Shown: positions 1-9,202, counted from the stretch's first letter. The stretch: 64,000 bases of DNA from Paractinoplanes polyasparticus (GCF_019710575.1 NZ_JAHWFK010000001.1:124001-188000), one strand, 5' to 3'. The notes: generated by a model from the sequence alone, not told the origin. Numbers and translations: made by a program.

Positions 1-264
1 GTGGCCGAGACGACCACCGGCCTGGTCGTCGCGGCCGGCGCCGGGCTGCTGACTCAGGGTCATCTGGGCATCGCCAACGTCGGCACCCTGCCCGGGCACC
101 GCGGGCAGGGCTACGGCCGGGTGCTCGCCGAGGCGATCCTGCGCCGCGGGCGGGCCGCCGGGGCGCACACCGCCTACCTGCAAACGAGCGACGACACCGT
201 GCCCTTCTTCGAACGGCTCGGCTTCACGCCACGCGCGGGCTGGACGATGCTCACGGCCGCCTGA
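1..264 (+). CDS. GNAT-family N-acetyltransferase, 5'-truncated by window edge
   Basis: The C-terminal 87 residues of a GCN5-related acetyltransferase are visible. RGQGYGR at residues 35-41 is the acetyl-CoA pyrophosphate-binding loop (motif A), and FFERLGF near the end is the usual GNAT motif B strand-helix. The true start lies upstream of base 1, because the visible part lacks the first strands of the fold. The acceptor substrate cannot be told. It ends just before a convergent hydrolase gene. Confidence 0.8.
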   Translation: MAETTTGLVVAAGAGLLTQGHLGIANVGTLPGHRGQGYGRVLAEAILRRGRAAGAHTAYLQTSDDTVPFFERLGFTPRAGWTMLTAA

Positions 265-284
265 CGTTCGTCGCGGCCGGACGG

Positions 285-1442
285 TCAGGCCAGCGGCAGG
301 GTCGTGGCGATCGGCCAGGCGACCAGCAGCGAGCCGGTCAGCGCGACCACCCAGGCCGGCGCCGCGCGCGCCCGCAGCACCGCCGACAGGCCCGCCTGGA
401 TCACCATCAGCACGCCCAGCAGCGGCACGACCAGCAAGATGAAACCGGGGGCGACGCCGGCCACCGCGGCCGTGGTCAGGAGGACCACGGCGAGGACAGC
501 GCCGATCAGGTCGTTGCGCAGGGAGCCGCCGGCATGGCCGAGCACCGCGAACCCGGCCCAGAGGGCCGGCAGCGCCCACCAATGGACCCCGACAGGAACC
601 GCATGCGTGAAGCCGAGATGCAGCGGCACGGCGATCGCCGCCCCGGCGTACGCGACGGTCAGCGGCCCCACCCCCAGCCGGGCCACGGCGGGGAAGCCCA
701 GCAGCAGACCGAGCAGCAGCAGGCCGGACGCGACGAGCCGGCGCACCGGGGACGGCAGCGGCTCGTCGCCGGGGCCGAGCCAGTGCGCGGTGAGGCGGTG
801 CGTCTTCGGCGCGTACAGGACGGAGATGTGTTCGACGCCGGGCACGACGACTGCTCGGCGGTCGGGCCGGGCGCCCGCGACCGCTTCCTCAGCGGCTGCC
901 CGGAAGGCCGGAAACTCCAGTCCGCCGGTCAGCAGGAGCAGGCGGGCCGGCCGGTCCTTCGGGATGGGCGCCGCGCCGGGCAGCGAGATCGCCACGGTGG
1001 CCGCGATCTGCGGGTGCCCGGCCGCGTACGCCGTCACCGCGCCCGCGCCCATCGAGTGCCCGACCAGCGCGATCCGGCTGCCGTCGACGCCCGGCAGCCC
1101 GCGCAGGTGGGTCACCGCCACGTCGAGGTCGTACTGCAGGTCGGTGGGCGACCGCGTGTTCGCCCCGTGCCCGTCGAGGTCGGGCAGCACGACCGTCCAG
1201 CCCCGGGCGGCCAGCGTGTCGCCGAACTGGGCCATCAGCCGGGCCGACCCCGCGTAGCCGTGCGCCACCACCACGCCCGGTCCCGGCGGCGATCCGGCCG
1301 GGCGCACCACGTCGAGCGGGACGCCACCGGCCACCACGTGCTCTCGTTCCAGGTCGCCTTCGGCACGGACCAGCAGCAGACCGCCCGTCACAGCCAGGAC
1401 GAGCGCGAGAACGGGCAGCCACCACCGCCGGATCCGATCCAC
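285..1442 (-). CDS. Alpha/beta-hydrolase with N- and C-terminal membrane segments
   Basis: The 385-residue protein has an N-terminal membrane anchor (residues about 7-26), an alpha/beta-hydrolase domain and, after about residue 230, several hydrophobic segments. VVAHGYAGS resembles the oxyanion region, and GHSMGAG (about residue 128) is the nucleophile elbow with the catalytic serine. The acid and histidine are probably within the GVEHISV region and before it. A hydrolase followed by a multi-pass membrane tail suggests action at the membrane surface on a lipid or ester. The substrate is unknown. The next upstream gene on the same strand, 37 bases away, is an acetyltransferase, so co-transcription is possible. 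Confidence 0.75.
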   Translation of the reverse strand: MDRIRRWWLPVLALVLAVTGGLLLVRAEGDLEREHVVAGGVPLDVVRPAGSPPGPGVVVAHGYAGSARLMAQFGDTLAARGWTVVLPDLDGHGANTRSPTDLQYDLDVAVTHLRGLPGVDGSRIALVGHSMGAGAVTAYAAGHPQIAATVAISLPGAAPIPKDRPARLLLLTGGLEFPAFRAAAEEAVAGARPDRRAVVVPGVEHISVLYAPKTHRLTAHWLGPGDEPLPSPVRRLVASGLLLLGLLLGFPAVARLGVGPLTVAYAGAAIAVPLHLGFTHAVPVGVHWWALPALWAGFAVLGHAGGSLRNDLIGAVLAVVLLTTAAVAGVAPGFILLVVPLLGVLMVIQAGLSAVLRARAAPAWVVALTGSLLVAWPIATTLPLA

Positions 1443-1479
1443 ACCGGACGGTACCGCCCGCCGATCCCTGCGCGCCCGC

Positions 1480-1995
1480 TCATCCCACCGTGATCCAGTA
1501 CCGCCGGACCGGGCCGTTGCCGGTCTCGATGATGTTCTCGAGGACGCCGCCGCAGTGCTCGATCGTCCGGGCCGACGCCACGTTGCCGGCCAGGCACGGG
1601 ATGAGCACCCGGTCCAGGCCCAGGGCGGCGCGGGCTTCGACGAGCATCAGGGCCAGGGCCCAGCTCGCGAGCCCGCGCCGACGCGCCGACGGCCGCACCC
1701 CGTACCCGATGTGCCCGAGGTCGGATTCCCAGTGCCGCAGCGCGATGCCGCCGAGCACCCGGCCGTCCTCGACGATCCAGCGTGGGGAGCCGTGCCGCTC
1801 GGGCGGGCAGGGCGTGCCGGCGGGATGGGTGTGCCGCACCCGGTCGCCCACCCACGCGGCGAATCCGTCGGCGGAGTCCACGTCGTCGTCGGGACCCAGC
1901 CCGAAACCGTCCTCGTGCAGGCCCGGCCCCCACTCGCGGTGGCAGTCGAGGAAGGCGTCGTGCAGGCGGGTGGTCGGCAGGATCAGTTCAGGCAT
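1480..1995 (-). CDS. GNAT-family N-acetyltransferase
   Basis: The 171-residue protein shows the GNAT order: an early strand with PPERHGSPRWIVEDGRVLGGIALRHW, then GHIGYGVRPSARRRGLA, where the V-R-P-x-x-R-R-R-G-L-A loop binds acetyl-CoA, then the NVASARTIEHCGG helix and a YWITVG end. It resembles the RimL-like acetyltransferases with a GGVLEN motif. The substrate is unknown. The ATG start is the first in frame. The hydrolase gene follows 37 bases downstream on the same strand. Confidence 0.8.
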   Translation of the reverse strand: MPELILPTTRLHDAFLDCHREWGPGLHEDGFGLGPDDDVDSADGFAAWVGDRVRHTHPAGTPCPPERHGSPRWIVEDGRVLGGIALRHWESDLGHIGYGVRPSARRRGLASWALALMLVEARAALGLDRVLIPCLAGNVASARTIEHCGGVLENIIETGNGPVRRYWITVG

Positions 1996-2215
1996 GCGGC
2001 GACGGTAGCCAGGCCCGGACCGCCAGTCGACCAGCCTTTCCGGGGCGTCAGATCCCTGGTGCGCCCGTCGGCCGCCTTCCGTTCAGGGAGGCACGAATGA
2101 CGGCCGGCACGTCGGCGACGACACTCTCAGGCACTCCGCAGGCCGGGTCTCCTGCCGAGTTCGCGCGGCCGCCGTCGACCGCCCGGCCCGCACGGTGTGA
2201 TCCCGGGCACACCGG

Positions 2216-2252
2216 AAAATCGGCGGCGGGTCCGTCGCGGGCCGGGTAGCCT
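2216..2252 (+). promoter_or_regulatory. Possible WhiB7-type promoter of the ABC-F leader
   Basis: An AT-rich run (AAAAT, 2216-2220) sits three bases upstream of a possible -35 region at 2224-2229, and TAGCCT at 2247-2252 could be a -10. The leader-peptide ATG follows at 2260, so the transcript would be nearly leaderless. An AT-rich block just upstream of -35 is how WhiB7-dependent promoters of antibiotic-stress genes look. The -35 itself is poor, so this is tentative. Confidence 0.3.
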
Positions 2253-2259
2253 TCCCGCC

Positions 2260-2298
2260 ATGTCGACCGCCTCGATGAGGTTGCGTTCCGGCCGCTGA
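2260..2298 (+). CDS. Regulatory leader peptide of the ABC-F gene (12 codons)
   Basis: ATG at 2260 opens a 12-codon frame, MSTASMRLRSGR, ending TGA at 2296-2298. The last three sense codons form the 5' arm of a perfect 9-bp hairpin, and the stop codon opens its loop. A short leader frame running into a stem-loop ahead of an ABC-F resistance gene is the layout of ribosome-mediated attenuation: a drug-stalled ribosome would prevent the hairpin. Translation of the peptide is inferred, not shown. Confidence 0.55.
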   Translation: MSTASMRLRSGR

Positions 2299-2309
2299 CG
2301 GCGGCCGGA
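2287..2309 (+). terminator. Attenuator stem-loop 1 (9-bp perfect stem)
   Basis: TCCGGCCGC (2287-2295) pairs perfectly with GCGGCCGGA (2301-2309) across a five-base loop. The 5' arm lies inside the leader peptide. No U-tract follows, as is common in actinobacterial attenuators. Its position suggests control of read-through into the ABC-F gene. Confidence 0.55.
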
Positions 2310-2330
2310 GCTCACTGAAACCCAGCTTCT

Positions 2331-2364
2331 GCACCGCCGTCCTGGTGTCCTCACCGGGCGGTGC
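2331..2364 (+). promoter_or_regulatory. Second stem-loop in the ABC-F leader
   Basis: GCACCGCC (2331-2338) is perfectly complementary to GGCGGTGC (2357-2364) with an 18-base loop. It lies between hairpin 1 and the ABC-F start and could sequester the region before the start or act as an alternative structure. The role is inferred from position only. Confidence 0.4.
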
Positions 2365-2405
2365 GCATCGCGCTGCCCGGCTCCCAGACGAGCCGAGAGC
2401 AGACC

Positions 2406-3857
2406 GTGAAGACTCTTCAATCCCATGTACGGGCCGAAGGCCTGCGCGTCGTGCGGGGCGACCGCGTCGTCCTCGACGGCGTCGACGTGACCGTCTCGAC
2501 CCGATCGCGGCTGGCCGTGGTCGGGCCGAACGGCAGCGGCAAGACGACACTGCTGCACGTCCTGACCGGCCGGATCGCACCGGGCCGGGGCACGGTGCAC
2601 CGGGCCGGCACGATCGGCGTCGCCGAGCAGGAACTCGAGGCGGGCGACGGGGAAACCGTCGGCACCCTGGTCGCGCGGGCGATCCGGCCCGCGCACCTCG
2701 CGCTGGAACGCCTCGACGGTGCGCTCCGCACGATCGAGGCGGACCCCACCGCGTACGAGAAAGCCTTGGACGAAGTCGCCCGGCTGGACGCCTGGGATGC
2801 CGAGCGCCGCGTCGACATCGCGCTCGAGGCGCTGGACGCGTGCACCGACCGGGAACGCCGCCTGGACACCCTGTCGGTGGGCCAGCGGTACCGCGTGCGG
2901 CTGGCGTGTGTGCTCGGCGCCCGGCCCGACCTGCTGATTCTCGACGAGCCGACCAACCACCTGGACGCGGGCGGCCTGGCCTTCCTCACCGAGCGGCTCC
3001 GGCAGCATCCGGGCGGCCTGCTCGTCGTCACGCACGACCGGGCGCTGCTGCGGGACGTCGCCGAGGAGTTTCTCGACCTCGACCCGGCGCCGGACGGGCG
3101 GCCCCGCCTCTATGCGGGCGGTTATCGCGGCTGGCAGGTGGGACGGGCGCGGGAACGGCAACGCTGGGAGCAGGAGTACGAGGCCCAGGTGGCCGAGCAC
3201 CGGCGGCTGAGCGAAGCGGTCGACGAGGCACGGGACCGGCTCAGCACGGGCTGGCGGCCGGACAAGGGCGTCGGCAGGCACAAGCGGCAGAGCCGGGCGC
3301 CGGGAATCGTGCAGGCGCTGCGCCGCCGTCAGGATGCCCTCGACGCGCACCGGATCACGCTGCCGCCGCCACCGCGGCCGCTCCGCTTCCCGGCGAGCGA
3401 CACCCGGGCCGGAGCGCTCCTGATCGACGCCCCGGACGTCATGGTGCCGGGCCGGTTGCGGTCGCCGGTGACCGTACGGCTGGCCGGTGGGGACCGGCTG
3501 CTGGTGACCGGGCCGAACGGGGCCGGCAAGTCGACGCTCCTCGCCGCGCTGGCGGCCGTGGACGGCGTGCGGGTCGGCTACCTGCCGCAGGAGGCGCCCA
3601 CCGAGGGGGCCCGGATGTCGCCCGGCCAGGTGCGGCGGCGGCAGCTCGAGGAGATCCTGGCCACGGGGCCCGACGTGCTGATTCTCGACGAACCGACGAA
3701 CCACCTGTCGGCATCGGTCGTTGACGAGTTGACCGCGGCGTTACGCGACACCCCGATGGCGGTGGTCGTCGCAACCCACGATCGGCAGATGCTGGCCGAC
3801 CTCGCGACCTGGCCGCGGTTGGTGATCAACTCCTCAGAGGTGCAACGCGAACCGTAG
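2406..3857 (+). CDS. ABC-F ATPase, probable ribosome-protection (antibiotic resistance) protein
   Basis: The 483-residue protein (GTG at 2406, chosen because homologous sequence begins at [12 protein letters not shown]) has two ATPase domains and no membrane segment. Domain 1 has GPNGSGKT, signature LSVGQ and [12 protein letters not shown]. Domain 2 has GPNGAGKS, signature MSPGQ and [12 protein letters not shown]. The linker between them (about residues 215-330) is charged and carries the [14 protein letters not shown] stretch typical of the actinobacterial macrolide/lincosamide-type ABC-F proteins. These proteins bind the ribosomal E site and dislodge antibiotics. A leader peptide and two hairpins precede it, which supports drug-inducible expression. 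A housekeeping EttA-like role is less likely, because the leader architecture is that of resistance genes. Confidence 0.85.
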   Translation: MKTLQSHVRAEGLRVVRGDRVVLDGVDVTVSTRSRLAVVGPNGSGKTTLLHVLTGRIAPGRGTVHRAGTIGVAEQELEAGDGETVGTLVARAIRPAHLALERLDGALRTIEADPTAYEKALDEVARLDAWDAERRVDIALEALDACTDRERRLDTLSVGQRYRVRLACVLGARPDLLILDEPTNHLDAGGLAFLTERLRQHPGGLLVVTHDRALLRDVAEEFLDLDPAPDGRPRLYAGGYRGWQVGRARERQRWEQEYEAQVAEHRRLSEAVDEARDRLSTGWRPDKGVGRHKRQSRAPGIVQALRRRQDALDAHRITLPPPPRPLRFPASDTRAGALLIDAPDVMVPGRLRSPVTVRLAGGDRLLVTGPNGAGKSTLLAALAAVDGVRVGYLPQEAPTEGARMSPGQVRRRQLEEILATGPDVLILDEPTNHLSASVVDELTAALRDTPMAVVVATHDRQMLADLATWPRLVINSSEVQREP

Positions 3858-3889
3858 GCCGCATCGTCATGGGGTGCGGAGGGCTCTTG

Positions 3890-4660
3890 ATGATGCGCAT
3901 TTACCGCTGGGCCGTGGCGGTGCTCGTGACGGGCACCCTCGCCGCCTGCGACTCGGCCCCGGCCGAACCGCCACCGGTCGCAACGGAGCAGCCGGCGGCG
4001 TCCGGCCCGGCTCGCGTGGTCGCGCCCTCCCGGTCCGCGCCCCGGCCCAAGCCGATCGCCTACCCCGAGCGGGGCGCCGGCCGGTGGCGGTTCGCCCCGG
4101 CCGGCACGGCGACGGCCGGCCGGGGCGGGCGACTGCTGCGCTACCGCGTGGCCGTCGAACAGGGCATCACCGGCGTGCCCGCGGTCACCTTCGCCGCGGC
4201 CGCCGAGGCCACCCTGGCCGATCCCCGCGGCTGGATCCGCGGCCACCAGTGGCGGTTCCGCCGGGTGGGACCGGGCCAGCCGTACGACATGACGCTCTAC
4301 CTGGCCACGCCGGTCACCCGCGACAAGCTCTGCGACGACGTGCCCGAGGGCTACACGTCGTGCCGCAACGGCGACAAGGTCGTGCTGAACGTGGCCCGCT
4401 GGGCCCGGGGTGTGCCGTTCTACCGGGGCGAACTGGCGGCGTACCGGCAGTACATGGTGAACCACGAGGTCGGGCACCGGCTGGGGCACGGCCATGAACG
4501 CTGCCCCGCGAAGGGTGACCCGGCTCCGGTGATGCAGCAGCAGACCCTCGGCATGCACGGCTGCGCCATCAACCCGTGGCCCTACCCGGACGGCGCCCTC
4601 TGGCAGGGACCGTCCGGGCAGTACGCCGACGAGCCGCCGGTCAGATCCCGTACTCGTTGA
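3890..4660 (+). CDS. DUF3152 lipoprotein, putative zinc metalloprotease-like
   Basis: The ATG at 3890 gives MMRIYRWAVAVLVTGTLAAC, a lipoprotein signal with lipobox LAAC. The longer upstream start at 3869 would spoil the signal. After a Pro/Ala/Arg-rich linker comes the DUF3152 domain, with the zinc-protease-like HEVGHRLGHGHE (HExxH plus a later His), followed by VMQQQTLGMHGC, where a Met-turn-like segment is expected. The protein should be anchored outside the membrane. Its substrate is unknown. The 3' end overlaps the convergent oxidoreductase by 20 bases. Confidence 0.8.
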   Translation: MMRIYRWAVAVLVTGTLAACDSAPAEPPPVATEQPAASGPARVVAPSRSAPRPKPIAYPERGAGRWRFAPAGTATAGRGGRLLRYRVAVEQGITGVPAVTFAAAAEATLADPRGWIRGHQWRFRRVGPGQPYDMTLYLATPVTRDKLCDDVPEGYTSCRNGDKVVLNVARWARGVPFYRGELAAYRQYMVNHEVGHRLGHGHERCPAKGDPAPVMQQQTLGMHGCAINPWPYPDGALWQGPSGQYADEPPVRSRTR

Positions 4661-6002
4661 AGAAGTAGAGCCAGAGCTCACTGCGGGTCGGGAACGACGG
4701 AATGGCGTGCCGCAGCCGCGTGACCGGCACCTCGCCCACGATGGCGACGGTGGCGGCCTGCAGGAACTCGGCCACCGCGGTGCCGGTGACGGTGACGCCG
4801 ACGAGCACCTGGCGATCCTCGTCGACCAGGAAGCGGGCGGTGCCGACGCCGCCACCCGAGTAGGACCCGCCCGCGTTGGCCTCGGTGCCGACGTCGACCA
4901 CGCGTACCCGCAGACCGGCCTGCCCGGCCGACGCCGTGGTGTGCCCGACGGCGGCGACCTGCGGCGACGTGAAGATGACCCGCGGCGAGCCCGGCCCGTC
5001 GGCAAGGTGCTCGGCCACCATCGGCCGGCCCAGGATCTCTCCGGACGCGATCGCCGCCTGATACTTCGCCATGTGCGTGAACTGGGCCCGCCCGTTGAGG
5101 TCGCCGATCACGTACAGCCAGTCCTGCCCCGGCACCCGCATGTGCGCGTCTACCTCGACGTACCCCTCCGGCTTGACTCCCACAACCTCGAGGCCGAGGT
5201 CAACCGCTTGCGGCGTACGGCCGGTGGCGACCAGAAGCTCGTCCGCGCTCACCGTGCTGCCGTCGCCCAGCGTCACCGTCACCCCCGCGGCGTCCCGCCG
5301 CGCGGCGGTGGGCCGCTGCCCGAGCCGGACGTCGACCCCCTGCTCGACCAGCCGCGCCGCCACCTGCTCGCCCGCGAAGTCCTCCTCCTTGGGCAGCACC
5401 CGCCGCCCGGCCACCAGCGTGACCCGGGCGCCGAGGGACACGTACGCCTGAGCCATCTCCGACCCCACGACGCCCGCCCCCACAATGATCAGAGAGTCCG
5501 GCACCCGCTCCGCAGTGGTCGCTTCCCGGTTGGTCCAGGGCGCAACGGCATCGATCCCCTCGATAGCCGGCAGCGCGGCCCGGGTGCCCCCCGCCAGAAT
5601 GACCGCCCGGCGCGCCTCGAGCACCTCGTCACCCACCGCAACCTGGCGCTCCCCCACGAGCCGCCCCCAGCCCCGCACCAGCGTGACGCCCCGGTCGGTG
5701 AGCCACGGCACCTGCCCCGAGTCGTCCAGGTGCCCGATCAACTCGTCCCGGCGCCCCAGCACAGCCGCAACGTCGAGCCCGCCGGTGACCGCCTCCGCCG
5801 CCCCCGGCACGTGCCGCACCTCTTCGAGCAGCTCCCCCGGCCGAAGGAGCGCCTTCGACGGGATGCAGGCGTAGAACGAACACTCCCCGCCGACCTTGTC
5901 CCCTTCCACGACCGCCACGCTCAGCCCGGCCTCAGCCAGCTTCCCCGCCGCAACCTCGCCACCGGGTCCGGCCCCGACTACAACAACGTCAAAACTCTGC
6001 AT
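4641..6002 (-). CDS. FAD-dependent pyridine nucleotide-disulfide oxidoreductase
   Basis: The start is set at 6002 (MQSFDVVVVGAGPGG), because sequence upstream of it is low-complexity and lacks the fold. The 453-residue protein has the FAD-binding GAGPGG at residues 9-14, a redox motif region GGECSFYACIPSKALLR, an NAD-binding GAGVVGSEMA, an ATGRTPQ segment, VIGDLNG (second FAD motif) and a C-terminal dimerisation domain. In place of the classical CxxxxC pair the motif reads C-S-F-Y-A-C, so both cysteines are kept at spacing four. It resembles the mercuric reductase/lipoamide dehydrogenase group. The substrate is uncertain; the C-terminal PSFPTRSELW is not the His-Glu pair of true lipoamide dehydrogenases. 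Confidence 0.8.
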   Translation of the reverse strand: MQSFDVVVVGAGPGGEVAAGKLAEAGLSVAVVEGDKVGGECSFYACIPSKALLRPGELLEEVRHVPGAAEAVTGGLDVAAVLGRRDELIGHLDDSGQVPWLTDRGVTLVRGWGRLVGERQVAVGDEVLEARRAVILAGGTRAALPAIEGIDAVAPWTNREATTAERVPDSLIIVGAGVVGSEMAQAYVSLGARVTLVAGRRVLPKEEDFAGEQVAARLVEQGVDVRLGQRPTAARRDAAGVTVTLGDGSTVSADELLVATGRTPQAVDLGLEVVGVKPEGYVEVDAHMRVPGQDWLYVIGDLNGRAQFTHMAKYQAAIASGEILGRPMVAEHLADGPGSPRVIFTSPQVAAVGHTTASAGQAGLRVRVVDVGTEANAGGSYSGGGVGTARFLVDEDRQVLVGVTVTGTAVAEFLQAATVAIVGEVPVTRLRHAIPSFPTRSELWLYFFNEYGI

Positions 6003-6201
6003 GCCCCCAATGATCGACCCCCAGCTCCCGCCCTGACACCCGGTCGCCCCGTGGTCCCCGACACCAGGCACTGTTGGTGCCCACTTCCGCTGCCGCCTTG
6101 CCACCCACCGGCCTCGCCACCGCCTCGAGTCCCACCGGCCTCGTTCTCCACCCCTTGGCCCCGCAGCACCTTGCGCTCGACCCGACTCGTCCTCGACCCC
6201 A

Positions 6202-6285
6202 GCGGCCTCACCGCGCCCTCGCCCACCCGATTCGTCCTGGCGCGGCGGCCTCACCGCGCCCTCGCCCGACCCGACTCGTCGTCCG
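6202..6285. repeat. Imperfect tandem direct repeat, about 43-bp period
   Basis: GCGGCCTCACCGCGCCCTCG starts at 6202 and again at 6245, and each copy is followed by a CCC-CCGA-TCGTCC-like stretch. The two copies are adjacent. The repeat lies inside the pyrimidine-rich block and has no coding explanation. Confidence 0.6.
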
Positions 6286-6337
6286 CTGCAGCGGGCTCGC
6301 CTGACCTGTCGTGCCGCAACCGCTCGCCTTCCGCGAC

Positions 6338-6504
6338 GGACCGCCTCGTCGTCCGGCACCGGCTCGTCTCAGCTGCCTCGCCCGGCCTACCCCTCAATCC
6401 AAGGCGTCCTGCACCGCGCCGGCCTCGGCGCCACCGATCTCGCCCGCCTACCGCAACCGACCGCCTCGTCGTCCGGCTCACCGCCTCGTCTCAGCTGCCT
6501 CGCC
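6338..6504. repeat. Direct repeat pair of about 45 bp, spaced 121 bp
   Basis: Copies at 6338-6382 and 6459-6504 share GACCGCCTCGTCGTCCGGC followed, after a short variable part, by CTCGTCTCAGCTGCCTCGCC. The similarity over most of 45 bases is too long for chance, even in skewed sequence. This suggests an old local duplication. Confidence 0.65.
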
Positions 6505-7005
6505 GCAACATCCCATCTGCTCGCTTTTCCTCCCAACCTCCCCGAGCCAACCGCCTGGCACGCCACCTCGCCCCACCGCTCACTGCCTCGCCGTCGTCTC
6601 CGAACCCCAAGCCCACCGACCTGGCCCGCCGCCTCGCCGCTCCCTCCCCGCCTCGCCACTCCCTCCCCCGCCTCACCACTCCCTCCGCCCGGGCGACGCG
6701 GCGATGTGCCTGGAGTAGGCCGATAGCAGCGCATCGACACCCAGCACCCGCGGCGGCATCAAGCAGGTGCTGGTCGACGCCGGAATGAATCCCCTGGTGC
6801 CAACGTCTGGACCCCGCCTCGCCGTCCCTTCCCAACCCCCTCGCCGCAACTCCCTCACTGCAACCCCTCGGGTCCGCCGCCTCACCGCCTCCTCGCCGCT
6901 GCCTCGCCGTCCCCGCCCAACCTGCCGCCCCAACCCCCGGGGCCCGCCGCCTCGCTTTAGCTCGTGCCGCCTCGCTCGTGCCGCCTCGGTCGCGTCTGAC
7001 GCCTT

Positions 7006-7056
7006 CCGAGACGAGACGGTTCGTCTCGCGAGACGAAACATCTCGTCTCGTCTCGG
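7006..7056. repeat. Nested palindrome: 12-bp outer inverted repeat enclosing an 18-bp perfect palindrome
   Basis: CCGAGACGAGAC (7006-7017) is the exact reverse complement of GTCTCGTCTCGG (7045-7056). Between them, 7020-7037 (TTCGTCTCG followed by CGAGACGAA) is a perfect palindrome. GTCTC/GAGAC recurs throughout. The structure could extrude as a cruciform or fold as a strong RNA stem. It has no U-tract and no adjacent gene end, so a simple terminator is unlikely. Confidence 0.75.
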
Positions 7057-7065
7057 AGCTTTCCT

Positions 7066-7104
<39 letters not shown>

Positions 7105-7179
7105 GGCACACGGGACCATGGCGTTTCCCCAGACCGCCGATTCCTGGCGGCGCCTGGCGTTGGGGAGTTCAATGGCGGA

Positions 7180-7368
7180 ATGGAGAGCAACGAGCTTCCG
7201 CCGCCGGACGAACGAGACCGCGCGGCCAGCCAGAAGCGTTTCGGAAGCCTTCCCGCGCGGGTGCTGCCATCCGACACCGCCGAGTCGACCGACACGCGGA
7301 ACATCCAGGACCGCCCAGCGTCCGCGATGAACCCCAATCAGGTGGCCGCCCTCTTCGACGGCGCCTGA
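7180..7368 (+). CDS. Possible small hypothetical protein (62 aa)
   Basis: This frame has GC-rich third positions (about four fifths) and an ordinary amino-acid mix, ending MNPNQVAALFDGA. No family is recognised and no good ribosome binding site precedes the ATG. A better-placed GGGGAG motif serves a different frame starting at 7172. It is the only stretch in the 6.0-8.4 kb gap that looks faintly coding. Confidence 0.25.
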   Translation: MESNELPPPDERDRAASQKRFGSLPARVLPSDTAESTDTRNIQDRPASAMNPNQVAALFDGA

Positions 7369-8413
7369 GACAGGCGCTCGGACGCGCCCGGCGGCTGAAA
7401 CCGGGGGTGGCTGGCCGGCTTCGACAAGACCAGCCGGCAAGCGGTGGCTCAGGCAGCCCGCGCGCACGACGCCGGATCGTCCCGCAACACCGTTGCGGCG
7501 TCATCGCCCGGCATGCAGGTCCATCCCGGCGGCGGGCGTGAGGTACGCGGTGTGGGCGGGCGTCGGCGGGTGGGCACGCGGCGCTGCTGCTGTTCGCCTG
7601 CGAACTGGACGGGCCGGGAGCGCTGCGCAGACCCACGCCGCTTTCAAGAGTTACGCGACAGCAAGAAACGCCGGCTGGGCGACGAAGCTGCGAATGCTCC
7701 CGGACCAGCCCGAGATGAGCCCCGCGACTCAAGCACCGTCCACGTCATGCCGACGGCTGCCGCCCGCCCATGTGTTGCCTGCGTCCAGTCGTGGCGGCGG
7801 GGATGTATCTTCACCTGGCGTGTGACGCCGCCGCTGATGTGCTGATGGACGTGCGGTATCGGCGCTGACCAGATCCGGGGCCCGGGCGGCGTGTTGGCCG
7901 ACGACCACAGGCTGGCGGGTCCGCCCGCGCACGACACTGCGCAACCCCGACGACGCGCACAAGCCGTTCGACGCCGCGCCGAGCTACATCGGGTTGCCGT
8001 CGCGGTCCAGGGCCGGTCACGGTTCGCGCGCCGCAGGTGTTGCGGTCGTCGGCGCGGACCGGTCTCGACCGCGCTGCGGCGGCAATGCGCACCGCACGCT
8101 CACGAGGTCCCGTGGGGTACGGCGAAGCGGCGTGACATGACTTGATTCCCACAGAGTCGAGCCGAGAACAAGCCCGAACAGGTCCAACGGCGTAAGCCCA
8201 ACGGCGCGGATCAGATGGCGTACCTCCAACAGCGTCGGCCGCAGGGCCCGGGACGAACGGCCCGGAACCAACAACACGGGACCAACGACGTGTGGGTGGG
8301 ACTTTCCTACGGTCGACGGGGGTCGAGGGAATCAGGGACGGGGCGTGTGTGGGCTCGTCTGCTGAGGGTTAAACCGGTCGACGGAGGTTGGGGCCGGCTT
8401 TAGCGTCTGCGGC

Positions 8414-9190
8414 ATGTCTGTCCGGCCGCCTGTGACTGTGCTTCGCGACTTCGGGGTCGAGGAGGTTCCGCGGGCCCTGGCGGGTGGGCAGGGGACGTCC
8501 TGGCTGGCGGGTGGGCTGGTGTTCAAGCCGGAGACCGCGACCGTTGTGCCGGGGCTCGACGGGGTGCGGGAGGACGGCTTCCGGCTGGCGGCTTCCTGCC
8601 GTACGAGGGACGGGGCTCTTGACAGCGAAGGCTGGTCGGCCACCCGTTGGGTGGCGGGGGCTGAGCCTGACTACTCCCGGGCGGAGACCTGGCGGGATGT
8701 CATCGCTGCGGGGCGGGCCTTTCACCGGGCGGTGGCGGGCATCGCGCGGCCGGGGTTCGTCGATGTGCGGCAGGACTGGTGGGCCCGAGGGGACCGGGTG
8801 GCCTGGGGCGAGCGGGATGCGCGGTTCCGGGCGGAGTTCGCGGGGGTGGCTGTCCGGCTGAGCAGGGCGCTCGGGCTTCTCGGTGAAGCTCAGCTCGTGC
8901 ACGCCGATCTCACCCGGAACGTGCTGTTCGCGCCGGGGCTGGCGCCGGCGGTCATCGACGTCTCGCCGTACTGGCGGCCGGTCGCGTACGCGGAAGGGGT
9001 GGTTGTCGCGGACGCGTTGTGCTGGCACGGGGCCGAGGGCTCGTTGCTCGGCCTGGTCGGAGTGAGCGTGCCGGCCGTGGCCCGGGCGCTACTGTTCCGG
9101 ATGGCCACCACCAATGAGCGCGACGACCTGCCGGACGTGCAGGACGAGGCGCGGCGTTACGCGGCGGCGGCCTCGGCCATCGGGCTGTGA
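8414..9190 (+). CDS. Aminoglycoside phosphotransferase/kinase-like protein (TIGR02569-like)
   Basis: The 258-residue protein has VHADLTRNVLF (about residue 162), the HxDxxxxN catalytic loop of the APH/choline-kinase fold, and VIDVSPYWRP, where the metal-binding Asp follows. The N-terminal ATP-binding lobe is short, and a Lys in LVFKPE may be the ATP lysine. It matches an actinobacterial kinase-like family of unknown substrate. A TTTAGC element about 15 bases upstream of the ATG could be a -10 giving a nearly leaderless message. The glycosylase gene follows 12 bases downstream, so the two are probably co-transcribed. Confidence 0.75.
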   Translation: MSVRPPVTVLRDFGVEEVPRALAGGQGTSWLAGGLVFKPETATVVPGLDGVREDGFRLAASCRTRDGALDSEGWSATRWVAGAEPDYSRAETWRDVIAAGRAFHRAVAGIARPGFVDVRQDWWARGDRVAWGERDARFRAEFAGVAVRLSRALGLLGEAQLVHADLTRNVLFAPGLAPAVIDVSPYWRPVAYAEGVVVADALCWHGAEGSLLGLVGVSVPAVARALLFRMATTNERDDLPDVQDEARRYAAAASAIGL

Positions 9191-9202
9191 GCGGGGGACG
9201 TG

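Noticed and set aside
4707-6788. A 693-codon plus-strand frame covering the oxidoreductase and the repeat region
   Set aside because: The translation is Arg/Pro/His-rich and repetitive; the minus-strand oxidoreductase has all cofactor motifs. No start signal supports it.
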